Shown here in pieces: positions 15,271-24,903 of a stretch of DNA of 42,315 bases. The stretch comes from Thermoplasmata archaeon (GTDB lineage Archaea > Thermoplasmatota > Thermoplasmata > Lutacidiplasmatales > UBA184), in assembly GCA_021806135.1 (NCBI GenBank), contig JAJZYB010000015.1, positions 1 to 42,315 of the forward strand. Reading direction: 5' to 3'. The notes under the pieces are model-generated. The model was not told where the DNA came from. It made no database searches and saw nothing but the letters and a program-made list of their open reading frames with translations. The translations under genes and the position numbers were made by a program. Position 1 is the first letter of the stretch. Every line of letters begins with the position of its first letter.

Positions 15271-15574
15271 CCCGGAGACCTTGAAGCAAGGGAAGCGGTG
15301 CTCCCGGCAACCGTGTGCGCTGTCGGGCGAGGTTTTGGCTCCTGTAAGGCAGGGATCTCGTGCGAAGGGGGCCCTCTCTAGCCCCAAAGCAGTGGACATG
15401 GCCGCAGCGCCTAAGGACGAATTTCCGTTCGAACAATCCGGCGCGACTGCTGCCCTCGTCCCTTCCCGACCCGCTCCTGGGGCATCGGCCCTGGGCCGGG
15501 GTAGCCTGGCAGATGTCCAGGAAGCGGAGGCACCCGTTGGCCCCTCTTGAAATGGGTGGCGGATGCCCGCTTCT
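15271..15574. other. Gene-free stretch next to the recombinase gene
   Basis: No coding region or tRNA-like structure was found. No direct repeat that would mark an attachment site was obvious by eye. Confidence 0.3.
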
Positions 15575-16717
15575 TTAGGGCTTACGCGGAAAGGTCCTCA
15601 CGGGCCCGGCCAGGCCCTCCGCGTCGGGAGGGCCATTCCCACCCGGAGGAGAGGGTAGCAATCCACTACCGGTCATCGTTTCGTCGAGAGGTTTCTCCCG
15701 GGGCTTCGTCACAAGCCAGCTCGTCCGGCCGGGCTCGGACCCCCCCTGCTCTGACCGAACGGGCCCTTCCCGAGTGGCTAGGTCCGGCCACGGGAGGAGC
15801 CGACGGTAACGCTCCAGGGCATCCCGCTGCCGCCCCGGGTTGGCCTCGAGGTATCGCATGGTGGTGGCGATGTTCTCATGCCGCAGGAACCCCTGGACCA
15901 CCCGGTAGACCCCATCGACCGGTCCACCGGGTTCCCGGAGAAGTGCCTCCTCCAGGAGCGTCGCTCCGGTGCGACGGAACATGTGCGAACTGACGTGGAG
16001 GTCGATCCCGGACCGATGGAGTTTCCTTTCGATGCGAGCGACGAGAAGGTCCAATCCCTGGTCGCTGTACCCTTTCAGTTCCCGCCTGTACTGATGGAGG
16101 AAGACCTCTGGAGGAACCGGGCTCCCGGGGAATCGCTCCAAGAAGCGCTGGACAATCTTCTGACGGTGCTGCAGGTAGCGGAGGAAGACCTCCGGGAAGG
16201 CCGGGTGGAGCGAACTCCACACGAGCTTGGGAGTGGATCGCCCCTTCCCCCGGACCAAGATCCTTAGTTCCTTCAGGTTCACATCCTCGACCCGGAGACG
16301 CTTCCATTCCACGCGCCGGAGCCCTTGCCCGAGTCCCAGGAGCACGACCAGGGCCAGTACCGGGTCATCCGCCGTAAATCGGACCACGGCCTCCGCCTCC
16401 TCGCGGGAGAGCCACCGTACTTTCTTCGGGGATCCCGTGGGGGGGATCCCGGCCTCCCGGATGACGGGATTCCCAAAGAACGCCACGAAGTCCGAAAGGA
16501 TCCCCAAGGCCCAGGAATCCCGGTGGAAGTAGTCCTTCAGGAAGAGCGCATCGGAAAGCCCCCAGGCCCTGGGGTCCGCCGGTCGACCCTGCTCCCGCAA
16601 CGCCTCGACCGCGCGCTCGCCGATCCTACGGTACCGACGCAGGGTCTGCGGCAGGCAGTTCCTCCGGGCATGTGCCGCCAGCCACCGCTCCAGCGGGTCT
16701 ACCCTCCGGTGTGGCAT
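15575..16717 (-). CDS. Tyrosine recombinase/integrase
   Basis: This 380-residue protein has all catalytic residues of the tyrosine recombinase family: R134 in GLRRVEW, K158 in GKGRSTPK, H245-x-x-R248 in HMFRRTG, H280 in RHENIATTMRY and the nucleophile Y289. An N-terminal core-binding domain (SAM-like, residues about 8-90) precedes it. About 80 extra residues follow the tyrosine; they are Pro/Gly/Arg-rich and look disordered. It could be a Xer-like enzyme or the integrase of a degraded integrative element. No attachment repeat or tRNA target is visible nearby, so its role stays open. Start at ATG 16717; no clear TATA box. Confidence 0.9.
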   Translation of the reverse strand: MPHRRVDPLERWLAAHARRNCLPQTLRRYRRIGERAVEALREQGRPADPRAWGLSDALFLKDYFHRDSWALGILSDFVAFFGNPVIREAGIPPTGSPKKVRWLSREEAEAVVRFTADDPVLALVVLLGLGQGLRRVEWKRLRVEDVNLKELRILVRGKGRSTPKLVWSSLHPAFPEVFLRYLQHRQKIVQRFLERFPGSPVPPEVFLHQYRRELKGYSDQGLDLLVARIERKLHRSGIDLHVSSHMFRRTGATLLEEALLREPGGPVDGVYRVVQGFLRHENIATTMRYLEANPGRQRDALERYRRLLPWPDLATREGPVRSEQGGSEPGRTSWLVTKPREKPLDETMTGSGLLPSPPGGNGPPDAEGLAGPVRTFPRKP

Positions 16718-16936
16718 GCCTCACGCCGGGGGCTGGGGGATCTTGTTCCTTCCGATGAAAAGTGAGACCGTCGGAAGGTGCTTTCCCGAAAGACCAAGCC
16801 TGGACTACTCCCTCAGCGGGACCTGCAGTTCTGTCAGAGAGGGTCCCGGCGCGGGGCAATGGGTGCGCCCCAATCCGCGGGAGGGCGGGGACGTTCCGGG
16901 CGAGGACAGCGGCACCCACCCCGTGCGAATCTCTCC

Positions 16937-17416
16937 TCAGCCGCTCTCTTGTCCCTCGGCAGGTTCCCCAGGTGCGGACTCACGGGTCCTCCAGAAGAGG
17001 ATCAGACCCCCGACGAACGTTGCAAGGTACACGGCCACGAGCAGGTCGTAGAGGTACCGGATATTCCCTCCATAGTAGGTGATCCCGAAGAGGTAATCCG
17101 CGAACGAGCTCGGCGAACTGAAGCCTACCTGACTGTACGTGAGGATGTCCCCCACGAAGACGAGTGCGAGAAGGCCGGAACCGACCACCCCTCCCAGGAT
17201 CGCCTTCCGCGTGGCCAAGGTGGCCAGGAGGGCGGCGCCGGCAAGGTCCGCCAGGCCGGTGATCAAGACGACGTACCAGTGGAGATAGTAGCCGCTGGTG
17301 ACGGTCCCGAAATCGGTCCTGAGGTTGTTGTCCGTGGCGAGCATAACAATGCTCAGGACGAACGCGAGAAAGAACGGGAGGCTGTAGATCCGGGCTCCGA
17401 GGCGTTTAGCTGACAA
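16937..17416 (-). CDS. Small four-helix membrane protein
   Basis: The 159-residue product has four hydrophobic segments (about 11-28, 46-68, 70-93, 125-147) and a charged, acidic C-terminus. I recognise no family. The start is uncertain: TTG 17416 begins the frame and no ATG or GTG follows before the first helix. A weak A/T-rich box (GAATAAGG, around 17450) lies 34 bases upstream. It has no close neighbours on the same strand. Confidence 0.65.
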   Translation of the reverse strand: MSAKRLGARIYSLPFFLAFVLSIVMLATDNNLRTDFGTVTSGYYLHWYVVLITGLADLAGAALLATLATRKAILGGVVGSGLLALVFVGDILTYSQVGFSSPSSFADYLFGITYYGGNIRYLYDLLVAVYLATFVGGLILFWRTRESAPGEPAEGQESG

Positions 17417-17461
17417 CTTCCCTCAGGAAGAGCAGCGGGGCCCTGTCCTTATTCTTTCCGT

Positions 17462-18043
17462 CGAACGCAGTTGGAGGAAACCCAGCCCTCCATCGCACGA
17501 CGAGGTGGCTGGGAAGGCCCCTCCGGTCTGTACCAGGAGTCCCTGGCACCGGGAAGGAGGTCAATGAACTCGAGGGGGGGCGAGGTAGAAGACGCCCCAT
17601 CGGGAGACGGTCAGGGGGGTCCGCTCCTGGAGCGAGGTTCATCTTTGCCCCCGCGAGCCCCGCAGCTGGAGGGTCACGCGGTAGGGTCGTGGCCCCCACG
17701 GCGCACCTCCCCGGGCAACTCCCCTCGGACCGTCGCAGTCCCGATCCTGCCCGCTCGGCGGCCATGCACCTCAGCACAGGCCATCCATCCGTGTCCTTCC
17801 CCCCCCACCCGGAACTCTCCGAGCGGGGCACAGCTGCGCCTCTTCGTCCTGTTGCGCTCCACCGAGGCCGTCCCGGGTATCCAGTCGGGGGTCGACGTTG
17901 TTCCCGTCGGGGCCGACGCTGGGAAAAGGAATCGGAACCAACCCTTCCACGGGCTTTTCCCGGTGTCGCCTCTGGGCGCCTCAGGGCCGGTCACCTCCCT
18001 GCCGCGAGGGGCGGAGGTGAGCCGACCTCTCCTGGGCGATCGA
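17462..18043. other. Gene-free stretch
   Basis: About 580 bases in which every frame on either strand is Pro/Arg/Gly-rich and lacks motifs; nothing supportable seen. Confidence 0.35.
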
Positions 18044-18388
18044 TCAGCGCCGGAGTGGGGTCCAGTTCACCTCGTAGATCTCCTGGTGGTTCGGAGACTG
18101 TGGGAACGACCACCGCGTCCTCAACCGGAGCGGGTAGTCGAGGGCCGCCGCTTGGATGTCCGATTCCAGCTGGCGATGGAGGTTCTCCGGGGTCGATCCC
18201 GCCGGAAGGGGGACCACCGTCCGCCAACGGATCGGGTGCTCTTGGGTCGGGCGCTCGGGCACGTCGAGCTCCCAGGCCAGCGGCCAGCGTCGAGCCAGGA
18301 GATTCCCAATGTGCTCGCGGGCGGGGGCGGGCAAGGTGCCGTCAGAGTACAGTTCCACGCGCAGTTCGATGGGGGTGCTCTCGTTCAA
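18044..18388 (-). CDS. Small hypothetical protein
   Basis: The 114-residue frame has balanced composition (IELRVELYSDGTLPAPAREH, then GNLLARRWPLAWELDVPERP) with alternating strand/helix character, unlike the low-complexity frames around it. It has two Trp-rich segments and a conserved-looking charged core. I do not recognise it. The likely start is TTG 18388 and the signals are weak, so this could be an old or short gene. Confidence 0.45.
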   Translation of the reverse strand: MNESTPIELRVELYSDGTLPAPAREHIGNLLARRWPLAWELDVPERPTQEHPIRWRTVVPLPAGSTPENLHRQLESDIQAAALDYPLRLRTRWSFPQSPNHQEIYEVNWTPLRR

Positions 18389-18990
18389 GATGGTCGACCC
18401 GGGCCCCCGTCAAGCGTGAAGGCCTCTTCCCCTTTGCTCTCGACCGCTCCCCTCCGGTCCTTCCCCGGTATCCCCCGCTGAACGAGAGGTGAACCTCCCT
18501 TGGTCGTCGGGGACCCTCTTTCCTCCCGGATGGGGCGGTGGCAGCACCTTACCGCGGTCGGGCATCTCAGGGAGCCATCCGGTAGTGAGAATTCGGGCTT
18601 GGGTACGACACCGCTGTCCTTACGGTGAGGTATCGGGGCGAGTCCCTCCGGCCTCTCTCGAACCGTTGCTACCTGTCCGGTTCCTCCCGAAAGGACGGGG
18701 GTGGAAGGGAACTGCGAGCGCTGAGCCTGACTTTTCGCCCGACCCATGATTGCTGAGCTCCGGGCCACCGGTGAGCGCGAGGCGCAGCCGACGCCACCCC
18801 ATCTCGGAACAGGGGACGTGAGAGCGGATCTCATGCCCACCTCCGGGTTCGGCGCCCGGCCAAATTGTCCCTTTCGGGCATTGAGATCAAGACGCATCCA
18901 GAACGGAAAGGTACCGGGTGGGGAGGGGCGGGGGATCGACCCCATCAGCCCGTCCTCCGAAAGGCCGGGACCTTCACTGAAGCGGCGACA
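18389..18990. other. Gene-free stretch
   Basis: About 600 bases of GC-rich sequence with no convincing frame. A long minus-strand frame is open but compositionally random. Confidence 0.35.
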
Positions 18991-18993
18991 TTC

Positions 18994-19095
18994 TAATGGA
19001 TGCATTGGGCACGGGACGTAATGGATCCCAGACAAAAGGACATATAATGGGAAAGCGTAACTGGTGCCAGTATCCAATGGATCTGATGATGGCAC
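18994..19095 (+). promoter_or_regulatory. A/T-rich promoter island with repeated AATGG motif
   Basis: The heptamer T/C-AATGG-A/G occurs at 18994, 19019, 19045 and 19075, that is 25, 26 and 30 bases apart. ACATATAATGG (19040-19050) is an excellent TATA box for a plus-strand start near 19070. Around that start, GTGCCA (19064-19069) and TGGCAC (19090-19095) enclose ATCC/GGAT (72-75/79-82), a nested inverted repeat. It may drive the S53 protease gene through a leader of about 620 bases, or a separate RNA. Confidence 0.45.
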
Positions 19096-19183
19096 AAGTG
19101 TGTGTAAGTGCGCATCAATTCAAGAACCGGTGAACTGGCGTTTGTGAGGGACGGTGGTGGACCTGGGGAGGGGCGGATCCGAA

Positions 19184-19234
19184 GGAGGGACCCGTCCGGG
19201 TCCAGAGCGCCGGCATCCCCTTCCCGAAGGGGAT
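19184..19234. other. Two stem-loops in the presumed leader of the protease gene
   Basis: GGACCC/GGGTCC repeats near 19184-19203. ATCCCCTTC (19215-19223) is followed almost immediately by its complement GAAGGGGAT (19226-19234). The second stem has nine base pairs and a 2-base gap, very tight for RNA, and may act as DNA or as a processing or termination element. Confidence 0.35.
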
Positions 19235-19687
19235 TGCGCCAGGCCTAGATGGTCGTCCGAGGCCCCGAACCCTGCAGGTCGGCCCGGTCCGAGCACCGGA
19301 GGGAGGTCGTGTTGAACTCAGAGACCCTCGCTTGGCCAGACGGGGAGGGGACCTTCCCGGTGGTAGCCCTCCCTGGATCGGTCCATGGCCTAGCCCAAGG
19401 GCTGCCCGCCGATCTTCCTGCGGTCTCTCCACCGCTCTCCCCTCTTCCGATAGTGTTCTTCCGGAGGAGACGCGTTTGGGTCCTTGACCTCCGGCTGGAG
19501 ATGGGGGAGACCCGCTCTGGGAACCGGCAGGAACGGCCTGTGCAAGTTCTTCCCAAGCCTCGCCAACCGGAAGGAGAGGCAGTGCCCTCCGGATCCTGTC
19601 CGCCCGGTGCCGGAGTCATCGGGGGGTAGACACGCCAAGGCCGACCATTCGGAGCATCGAAGAGAGAAGAGAACTGAGGGAACGAAA
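19235..19687. other. Gene-free leader of the S53 protease gene
   Basis: About 450 bases between the hairpins and the ATG at 19688. The protease frame stays open here, but the residues are charged and proline-rich, unlike a secreted protein. I place the start at the signal peptide. Confidence 0.4.
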
Positions 19688-22600
19688 ATGAGCGAGAAAA
19701 AGTGGGCATGGATCAGCATCCTGGTCGCGGTGATCATGGTTGGGGGATCAACCCTGGCCTTCTTGCCCGGATCGGCATTGGCCTCGCCGTCCGCGGCCCG
19801 GTCCTCCCCGTCTCCCCTGGCCCCAGTCCAGGGAGCCACCACTCACCCTGCCGTCGCAAGCAGCTCCAACAATGTGGACGGGAGCAACGCTACCATCTCG
19901 GTCTTCCTGAACTTCAAGTCTGGTATCGGCCAGTACGCCAGTGACGTGCAGACGGTGGGTAGTCCGTTCTTCCGACAGTACTTGACCCCTGGTCAGATCG
20001 GGAGCGTCTTTGGCGTTCCTACCCGGACCTACGACCAAGTCGCCTCCTACTTCCAATCCTTCGGCCTTACCGTGCAGACCTACCCTGACCAGGTGAACCT
20101 GAATCTTCTCGGAACCCCATTGCAGGTGGAGGAGGCCTTCCACACAACCCTTCAGGCAGAGCCCCTGCAAGTGGCGGGAGGGAATGCCACCACGGTCTTT
20201 GTCAACACCGCTCCCCTTCTCCTGCCGAACTATATCAGCCAGCTCGTGAGCGGTATCACCGGACTGGATGGAGCCTTGGTCCCCAACCAGATCGTGCAAT
20301 ATGGCGCGAATGTCACGGCCCTTGCCGCCAACGATTCCTTGAACGCGCTAACGAGTTCCTCGCCGATCAGCAACCGGGCCGCGCTCAACATCACCTACGG
20401 GAATTTCACCTGGGCTCCGCTGGGAGGGATCTTTGGGAACTTCCAGTTCCTCTTCCCGGGGACCCTCCCCTATGTGGTTGGGGCCAACAACCTCTGGAGC
20501 GGGTTGGACACCATCGCGAGCGAACCTGACCAGGGCCAGGGGATCACCATCGCCGTCACCGAGGTGGGTTGCGTCCCGCAGGGGGTGATCACCTCCTTTG
20601 GCCAGCAGCTCTTCGGGGACGCGTCGCAGGTGACCGGGCGGTTGACCCAGATCGGGGTGAACATCCCCAACTTCCGTTCCTGCGTGAACGACGGATTCGC
20701 GTGGGGTTGGACCGTGGAAACAGAGCTGGACATTGAGTATATCGCCGCGATGGCCCCCCAGGCCCACATCGTCCTCGTTGCGACCTCCAACGACCAGCTT
20801 GCCGGTTTCGACCCGGCCTACGCGGCCATCACGAACTACCTGAGCACGGGTTCGTCCTGCCAACTCCCCTCCTACATCCAGATCTTCTCCGGTCCGCAGG
20901 CAGGATCCTGTTCCATCAGCCTTACCAGCAACTCCCACGGTTTCTATTCCACCCAGACCGCATTCTCTGCCTCGCCCTTTGACGTCCTGGTACAGGAGAA
21001 CCTGGTCAGTGAGATGTCCGCTCACGGGGTCACCGAGTTCTTCGCTACCGGGGACGGGGCCGGGACCGACGGTGGATCGATCTTGCAGACCGGAAGGCCC
21101 AGCGAGGTCCCGAATGTGGTCTCTGTGGGTGGCGGACAGATCACCACGTCGTTCGGAGGGAACCCCTTCCCCATGACCGGGGTCCTCACCCGGTTGGACG
21201 GGCTCACCATGGAGGTGGCCCCGGCCCAAGGGATCTACAGTTACACTTACTGGGACTGCGGGGGCCAATGCGGGGGTAGCTACGGCTCTTCCACCTTCTG
21301 GCAGCAGCCTTGGTGGCAGAACGGGTTGGATGTCTACAGCTCCGGCACTGAGATTGAACCGGTGGTCTCGAACGTGGCTTCCTTCAACCTCACCGTCTGG
21401 GATGGCAGCGGCTGGATCCTTCTGATCGGTGGGACCTCGTTCGCGACCCCGATCACCGCTGGGGAATGGGTCTTGGTGGAGGAACAAGCGGTGGTCGCTG
21501 GTCTCTCCCCCTTCATGGGCAACATCAACCCCCTCATCTATGCGCTCCATAACGCCCAGGAAGCCGGTGCCCTCTCCCAGGACGCCTTCTCCCCGATGGT
21601 GAACATCGGGAGAGGCTGGGACTGGGGCCCCGCGGACTCCTACGATTGGGCGCAGTTCAACACATCGCAACTCTACCCGCAGGATCAGAACTTGCCCTGG
21701 TGGTTCCCCACCCTGTCCAACCCGGCAGGGGTGGGCTTCTCCTATCTCGGGGGATTCGGGGTCCCCCTGGTCACGGTGGTGACGGAGGAAGCGATCGGGC
21801 AGTTGGCGAAGAACTCGCTACTGGTCCCTTCCCTCGCGGTGCTGGAGCAGACGCCCGGAGGGTTGGAACCCGTGATCACGCTCACGGGGGGGCAGGAGTA
21901 CCACTTCTCCGTCCTGACCTCAAGCGGAGCCCCCGCAGACTACGTGACCATCACGGCGTACAGTGGCGGGACCGGGGTGAACGTGTATGGAGGGGGAACC
22001 CAGACGGTCATCTCCACCTCCGATGGGGAATTCAACTACACTCCGGTCTACGCCCCCCAGGGGATCAATGCCAATGCCACCGAGTACGGCTACTTCTTGG
22101 TGAGCGTGACGGGCTTCCCGTCCCTCTCCGCGGAACAAGCGTTCCAGCAGTTCGCCGTGGCCGAGCCCCTCGCCTCCGGAACCCTGACCCTGGGCGTGGA
22201 GACCCCGTACGGACTGCAGACATCGATGGCCGAAGTGACGGCGTTCAATGACCTGAACCTCCACGACACGTACACCTTGGGCCAGCTGGGGGTGGTGGAA
22301 CTCAACGGGGTTCCGGTGACGAACGCCTTGGTCCAGCAGGTGGCGATCAACATCAGCTACATCGTCTATTCGGGCGATCCCTTCGTCTTTCCCTCCCAGT
22401 TCGCTTCCGGGGTCACCATCGGCCAATACCTGACCGACACGGCGGGGCAGTTCTACTATTGGACCAATGCCCTCAACTCGGCGAACAACGGTCCCGTCTA
22501 CACGCAGGTCTTCGAGCTTCAGGCCACCTACGATGGCCTCACTTCGAACTCGGTGATCGTGTACGTGGAGCCTCAGGCCGGGTTCTTCACGGATAATTTG

Positions 22601-23896
22601 AACTTGAACCCTGCAGGCACCGCCTTGGTGGGGAACGTGTCGTTCCACGACATGAAGTACCTGAACTCCTTGAACGTGAGCATCGGCAGTTCCCCGGGAC
22701 AGTACTTCACCGAGACCTTCCTCCCGAACACCACGTTCGAGGGGACCGTCGCGGTGGACCTCGCTCCGCTCCCAGCGGGCCCGGTGGTCGTGACCCTCAC
22801 GGGGGAGGGGCAGAACACGATCCATCTACCATACTCGTTCTACCTCACTTCCGCCGGTGGCTCCGCTTACGGGAACCCCATCATCTGGACGGACCCGACC
22901 GCTTACCTGCCCTCGACCTTGACCGGTCCCACCGGGGTGGTCTCCGGGAACCAGACCTTCGTCTTCCAGGGGACCTCCCTGGAAGGCGCGAGCGCCGTGC
23001 TGGAACTGGTCTCCCCGGAAGGAGTCACCGTTCTCGATTCCGGTTGGTCGGGAAGCTATACCCTGGACACCGCCTCCCTCCAGGACGGGTGGTACAGCGT
23101 CCAATACGTGGAGTCCTCGGACGGCGCGCAGACCGTCCGGACCGTCACCTTCTACAGCGACAACCAGCAGGCCTCCTCGAACCAGCTCATCGCCACGTTG
23201 AATGGAGAGCTGGCCTCGGACCAGTCCGAGATCAGTTCGCTGGAGTCCCAGTTGAAGGGAGACGCTGCCTCCATCAATACCTTGCAACAGGAAGTGAGCT
23301 CGCTCGAGTCTAGCCTCACCGTCGCCCAGGCCGCTGCTCAGGGACTGCAGACCGAGGTGACCCAACTCACGGGCCAAGTCTCCAGCCTCGAGACCCAGGC
23401 CTCCTCGCTGCAGGCCGAGATCGCTACCCTCCAGCAGGAGCTCTCCAGTTCCCAGAACGGCAACACTGCCCTGGAGGCCGAGCTCCAGTCGGCTCAGACC
23501 GAACTGTCCTTGGACAATCAGACCATCGCCACCTTGAACGGACAGCTCTCCTCGGATCGGAGCACGCTCCAGAGCGACCAACAGGTGATTTCCGCGCAGA
23601 ACGCGACCATCACGCAGCTCAAGACGGAATTGAACGGGAGGTCGGCCGGCGCTCCGGCCCCGGTGTATTCCGGTAACGGGGGAACGACCCTCTGGATGTT
23701 CGTAGGGGTGGCCCTCATCGCCGGCCTGCTGGGTGGGGTGGTGATTGGCCGGAGGCGGAAGGTTCCCGACCGGGGAGGCGCCCAGGTCGGGAAGCGAGCG
23801 GCAGCCCCAGGCGCAGTTGCAACGGGTTCCGTGGACCCGGCCCTTTCAGCCCCCGATGAGTCCTCCGAGGAGGGAGGGCCAGACGCCCCGAGCTGA
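19688..23896 (+). CDS. S53 (sedolisin/kumamolisin) protease with coiled-coil stalk and membrane anchor
   Basis: The 1,402-residue protein starts with a signal peptide (hydrophobic 7-30, ending in LPGSALA). A pro-kumamolisin activation domain covers about 50-210. The catalytic domain has E344-x-x-x-D348, the oxyanion aspartate D456 in ATGDGAG, and S584 in GGTSFATP, the full Glu/Asp/Ser set of sedolisins. Beta-rich regions follow to about 1160, then a long heptad coiled coil (about 1164-1318), a transmembrane helix at about 1333-1354 and an Arg/Lys tail. The enzyme should therefore be held outside the cell on a stalk. S53 enzymes work at low pH, fitting an acidophile. Only a weak ribosome site (GAGGGA) precedes the ATG. 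Confidence 0.93.
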   Translation: MSEKKWAWISILVAVIMVGGSTLAFLPGSALASPSAARSSPSPLAPVQGATTHPAVASSSNNVDGSNATISVFLNFKSGIGQYASDVQTVGSPFFRQYLTPGQIGSVFGVPTRTYDQVASYFQSFGLTVQTYPDQVNLNLLGTPLQVEEAFHTTLQAEPLQVAGGNATTVFVNTAPLLLPNYISQLVSGITGLDGALVPNQIVQYGANVTALAANDSLNALTSSSPISNRAALNITYGNFTWAPLGGIFGNFQFLFPGTLPYVVGANNLWSGLDTIASEPDQGQGITIAVTEVGCVPQGVITSFGQQLFGDASQVTGRLTQIGVNIPNFRSCVNDGFAWGWTVETELDIEYIAAMAPQAHIVLVATSNDQLAGFDPAYAAITNYLSTGSSCQLPSYIQIFSGPQAGSCSISLTSNSHGFYSTQTAFSASPFDVLVQENLVSEMSAHGVTEFFATGDGAGTDGGSILQTGRPSEVPNVVSVGGGQITTSFGGNPFPMTGVLTRLDGLTMEVAPAQGIYSYTYWDCGGQCGGSYGSSTFWQQPWWQNGLDVYSSGTEIEPVVSNVASFNLTVWDGSGWILLIGGTSFATPITAGEWVLVEEQAVVAGLSPFMGNINPLIYALHNAQEAGALSQDAFSPMVNIGRGWDWGPADSYDWAQFNTSQLYPQDQNLPWWFPTLSNPAGVGFSYLGGFGVPLVTVVTEEAIGQLAKNSLLVPSLAVLEQTPGGLEPVITLTGGQEYHFSVLTSSGAPADYVTITAYSGGTGVNVYGGGTQTVISTSDGEFNYTPVYAPQGINANATEYGYFLVSVTGFPSLSAEQAFQQFAVAEPLASGTLTLGVETPYGLQTSMAEVTAFNDLNLHDTYTLGQLGVVELNGVPVTNALVQQVAINISYIVYSGDPFVFPSQFASGVTIGQYLTDTAGQFYYWTNALNSANNGPVYTQVFELQATYDGLTSNSVIVYVEPQAGFFTDNLNLNPAGTALVGNVSFHDMKYLNSLNVSIGSSPGQYFTETFLPNTTFEGTVAVDLAPLPAGPVVVTLTGEGQNTIHLPYSFYLTSAGGSAYGNPIIWTDPTAYLPSTLTGPTGVVSGNQTFVFQGTSLEGASAVLELVSPEGVTVLDSGWSGSYTLDTASLQDGWYSVQYVESSDGAQTVRTVTFYSDNQQASSNQLIATLNGELASDQSEISSLESQLKGDAASINTLQQEVSSLESSLTVAQAAAQGLQTEVTQLTGQVSSLETQASSLQAEIATLQQELSSSQNGNTALEAELQSAQTELSLDNQTIATLNGQLSSDRSTLQSDQQVISAQNATITQLKTELNGRSAGAPAPVYSGNGGTTLWMFVGVALIAGLLGGVVIGRRRKVPDRGGAQVGKRAAAPGAVATGSVDPALSAPDESSEEGGPDAPS

Positions 23897-24264
23897 ACAG
23901 CGGTCTCCTACGAGCCTGTGGCCTAACTGCCTCTGGGGCGGCGTAGGACGAGGGGACTATAGGGGGAGGAAGGCAGGCCTCCAGTTCGCTTCCCTGGCTT
24001 TCTCCCTGTCCCTCGTGCCTACGCGCGCCCGCCAACAACCGCGCCAAGGGATTGCCGGTCAGGGACCACAGCCTCCCCTCGGCCTGGCCCTTTCCTATAT
24101 CCCTTAAGCGGGAGGGACTCAGCCCCCACCCCGGTCTCCCCTGGCCGACCACCGGCCCCCCGATGAGGGCAATGGTCCGTTGTCTTCTCGCTCCGGCCCT
24201 TACGACGCGCCCTCGTCGACAGCGACGCCCCGTCCCTCTCCGGCCGCCGGGTCCTACCGTCGGT
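23897..24264. other. Gap between the protease and the GST-like gene
   Basis: No gene is visible. CCTATATCCCTTAAG (24093-24107) is a TATA-like patch that could serve either strand, but nothing recognisable starts 25-30 bases away. Confidence 0.3.
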
Positions 24265-24903
24265 TCACGGGGGGAGGAGACCCTGGACCCGGCGGGTCCA
24301 CGCCTCGGTCCGGGGAAAGCCGCGAGGGAGGGAGTCCCCCACCGTGAAGAGTGGGGAAAGTCCCCCGTAGACCCCGAAGTCCGCCAGGCCGGGCTCCCCC
24401 AGCAGCCACTCCTTGCCGTCGAGCATCTCCTCGATCAAGGCGAGCGGTTCTTTCAGCTCGCGCAGGAACTCCTCCCGGCGGGCCTCCTGGACCGTCCACG
24501 GCCCCCGGGCCCGGGTCTGCACCTCCTCGAAGACCCATCGCTCCTCCGGGGAACGCAGCACGGGTGGGACCTTCGTCACCACCGCCTTCCAGACGCGGTC
24601 CTCCAGGACCTGGTGTCCCCAGTGCTCCAGGGTGCGGGAGAGGCCCTTCTGCCCGCGGGGATACAGGGTCGGGCTCGGGTGCAGCCCTTCCAGGTGATCC
24701 GGGATGGCGTACCAGGGCACGAACTTTCCTTCCTGGAAGAGGGCCGGAACGTAGTCCTGCCCGCTCAGCCGTAGGAGCTCCTGCCGGTCATGGAACGGGG
24801 CATAGACCCGCTGGAAGGGGATGCCCTTGAAGGCCAGCATGAGCTCGGCGGAGATACAGTAGTGGCTGGGGGGGAGGCCGTAGAGACGGATGGGCTCGGG
24901 CAT
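24265..24903 (-). CDS. Glutathione-S-transferase-like protein
   Basis: The 212-residue protein has a thioredoxin-fold N-terminal domain (IRLYGLPPSHYCISAELMLA, then a cis-Pro-type VPALFQEGKFVPW segment near 57-70) and an all-helical C-terminal domain. The latter carries the fold-stabilising KEWLLGEPGLADFGVYG near 170, the N-capping box plus hydrophobic staple of GSTs. Cys14 occupies the position of the catalytic Ser/Cys. GST-fold proteins are uncommon in archaea, so transfer from bacteria is possible. Which thiol it uses is unknown. I start at ATG 24903, where similarity begins. The frame continues upstream through a short duplicated stretch that does not look like protein. Confidence 0.8.
   Translation of the reverse strand: MPEPIRLYGLPPSHYCISAELMLAFKGIPFQRVYAPFHDRQELLRLSGQDYVPALFQEGKFVPWYAIPDHLEGLHPSPTLYPRGQKGLSRTLEHWGHQVLEDRVWKAVVTKVPPVLRSPEERWVFEEVQTRARGPWTVQEARREEFLRELKEPLALIEEMLDGKEWLLGEPGLADFGVYGGLSPLFTVGDSLPRGFPRTEAWTRRVQGLLPP

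Noticed and set aside
15575-16717. Integrated element bounded by att sites
   Set aside because: The recombinase is complete, but I could see no direct repeats or tRNA target around it and no viral or plasmid genes beside it.
18385-19095. Minus-strand gene of about 236 codons
   Set aside because: It has a random, Pro/Gly/Ser/Arg-rich composition, no motif, and would run through the A/T-rich promoter patch.
20348-21670. Long minus-strand frame opposite the protease gene
   Set aside because: Same compositional artefact; the plus strand has clear catalytic motifs.
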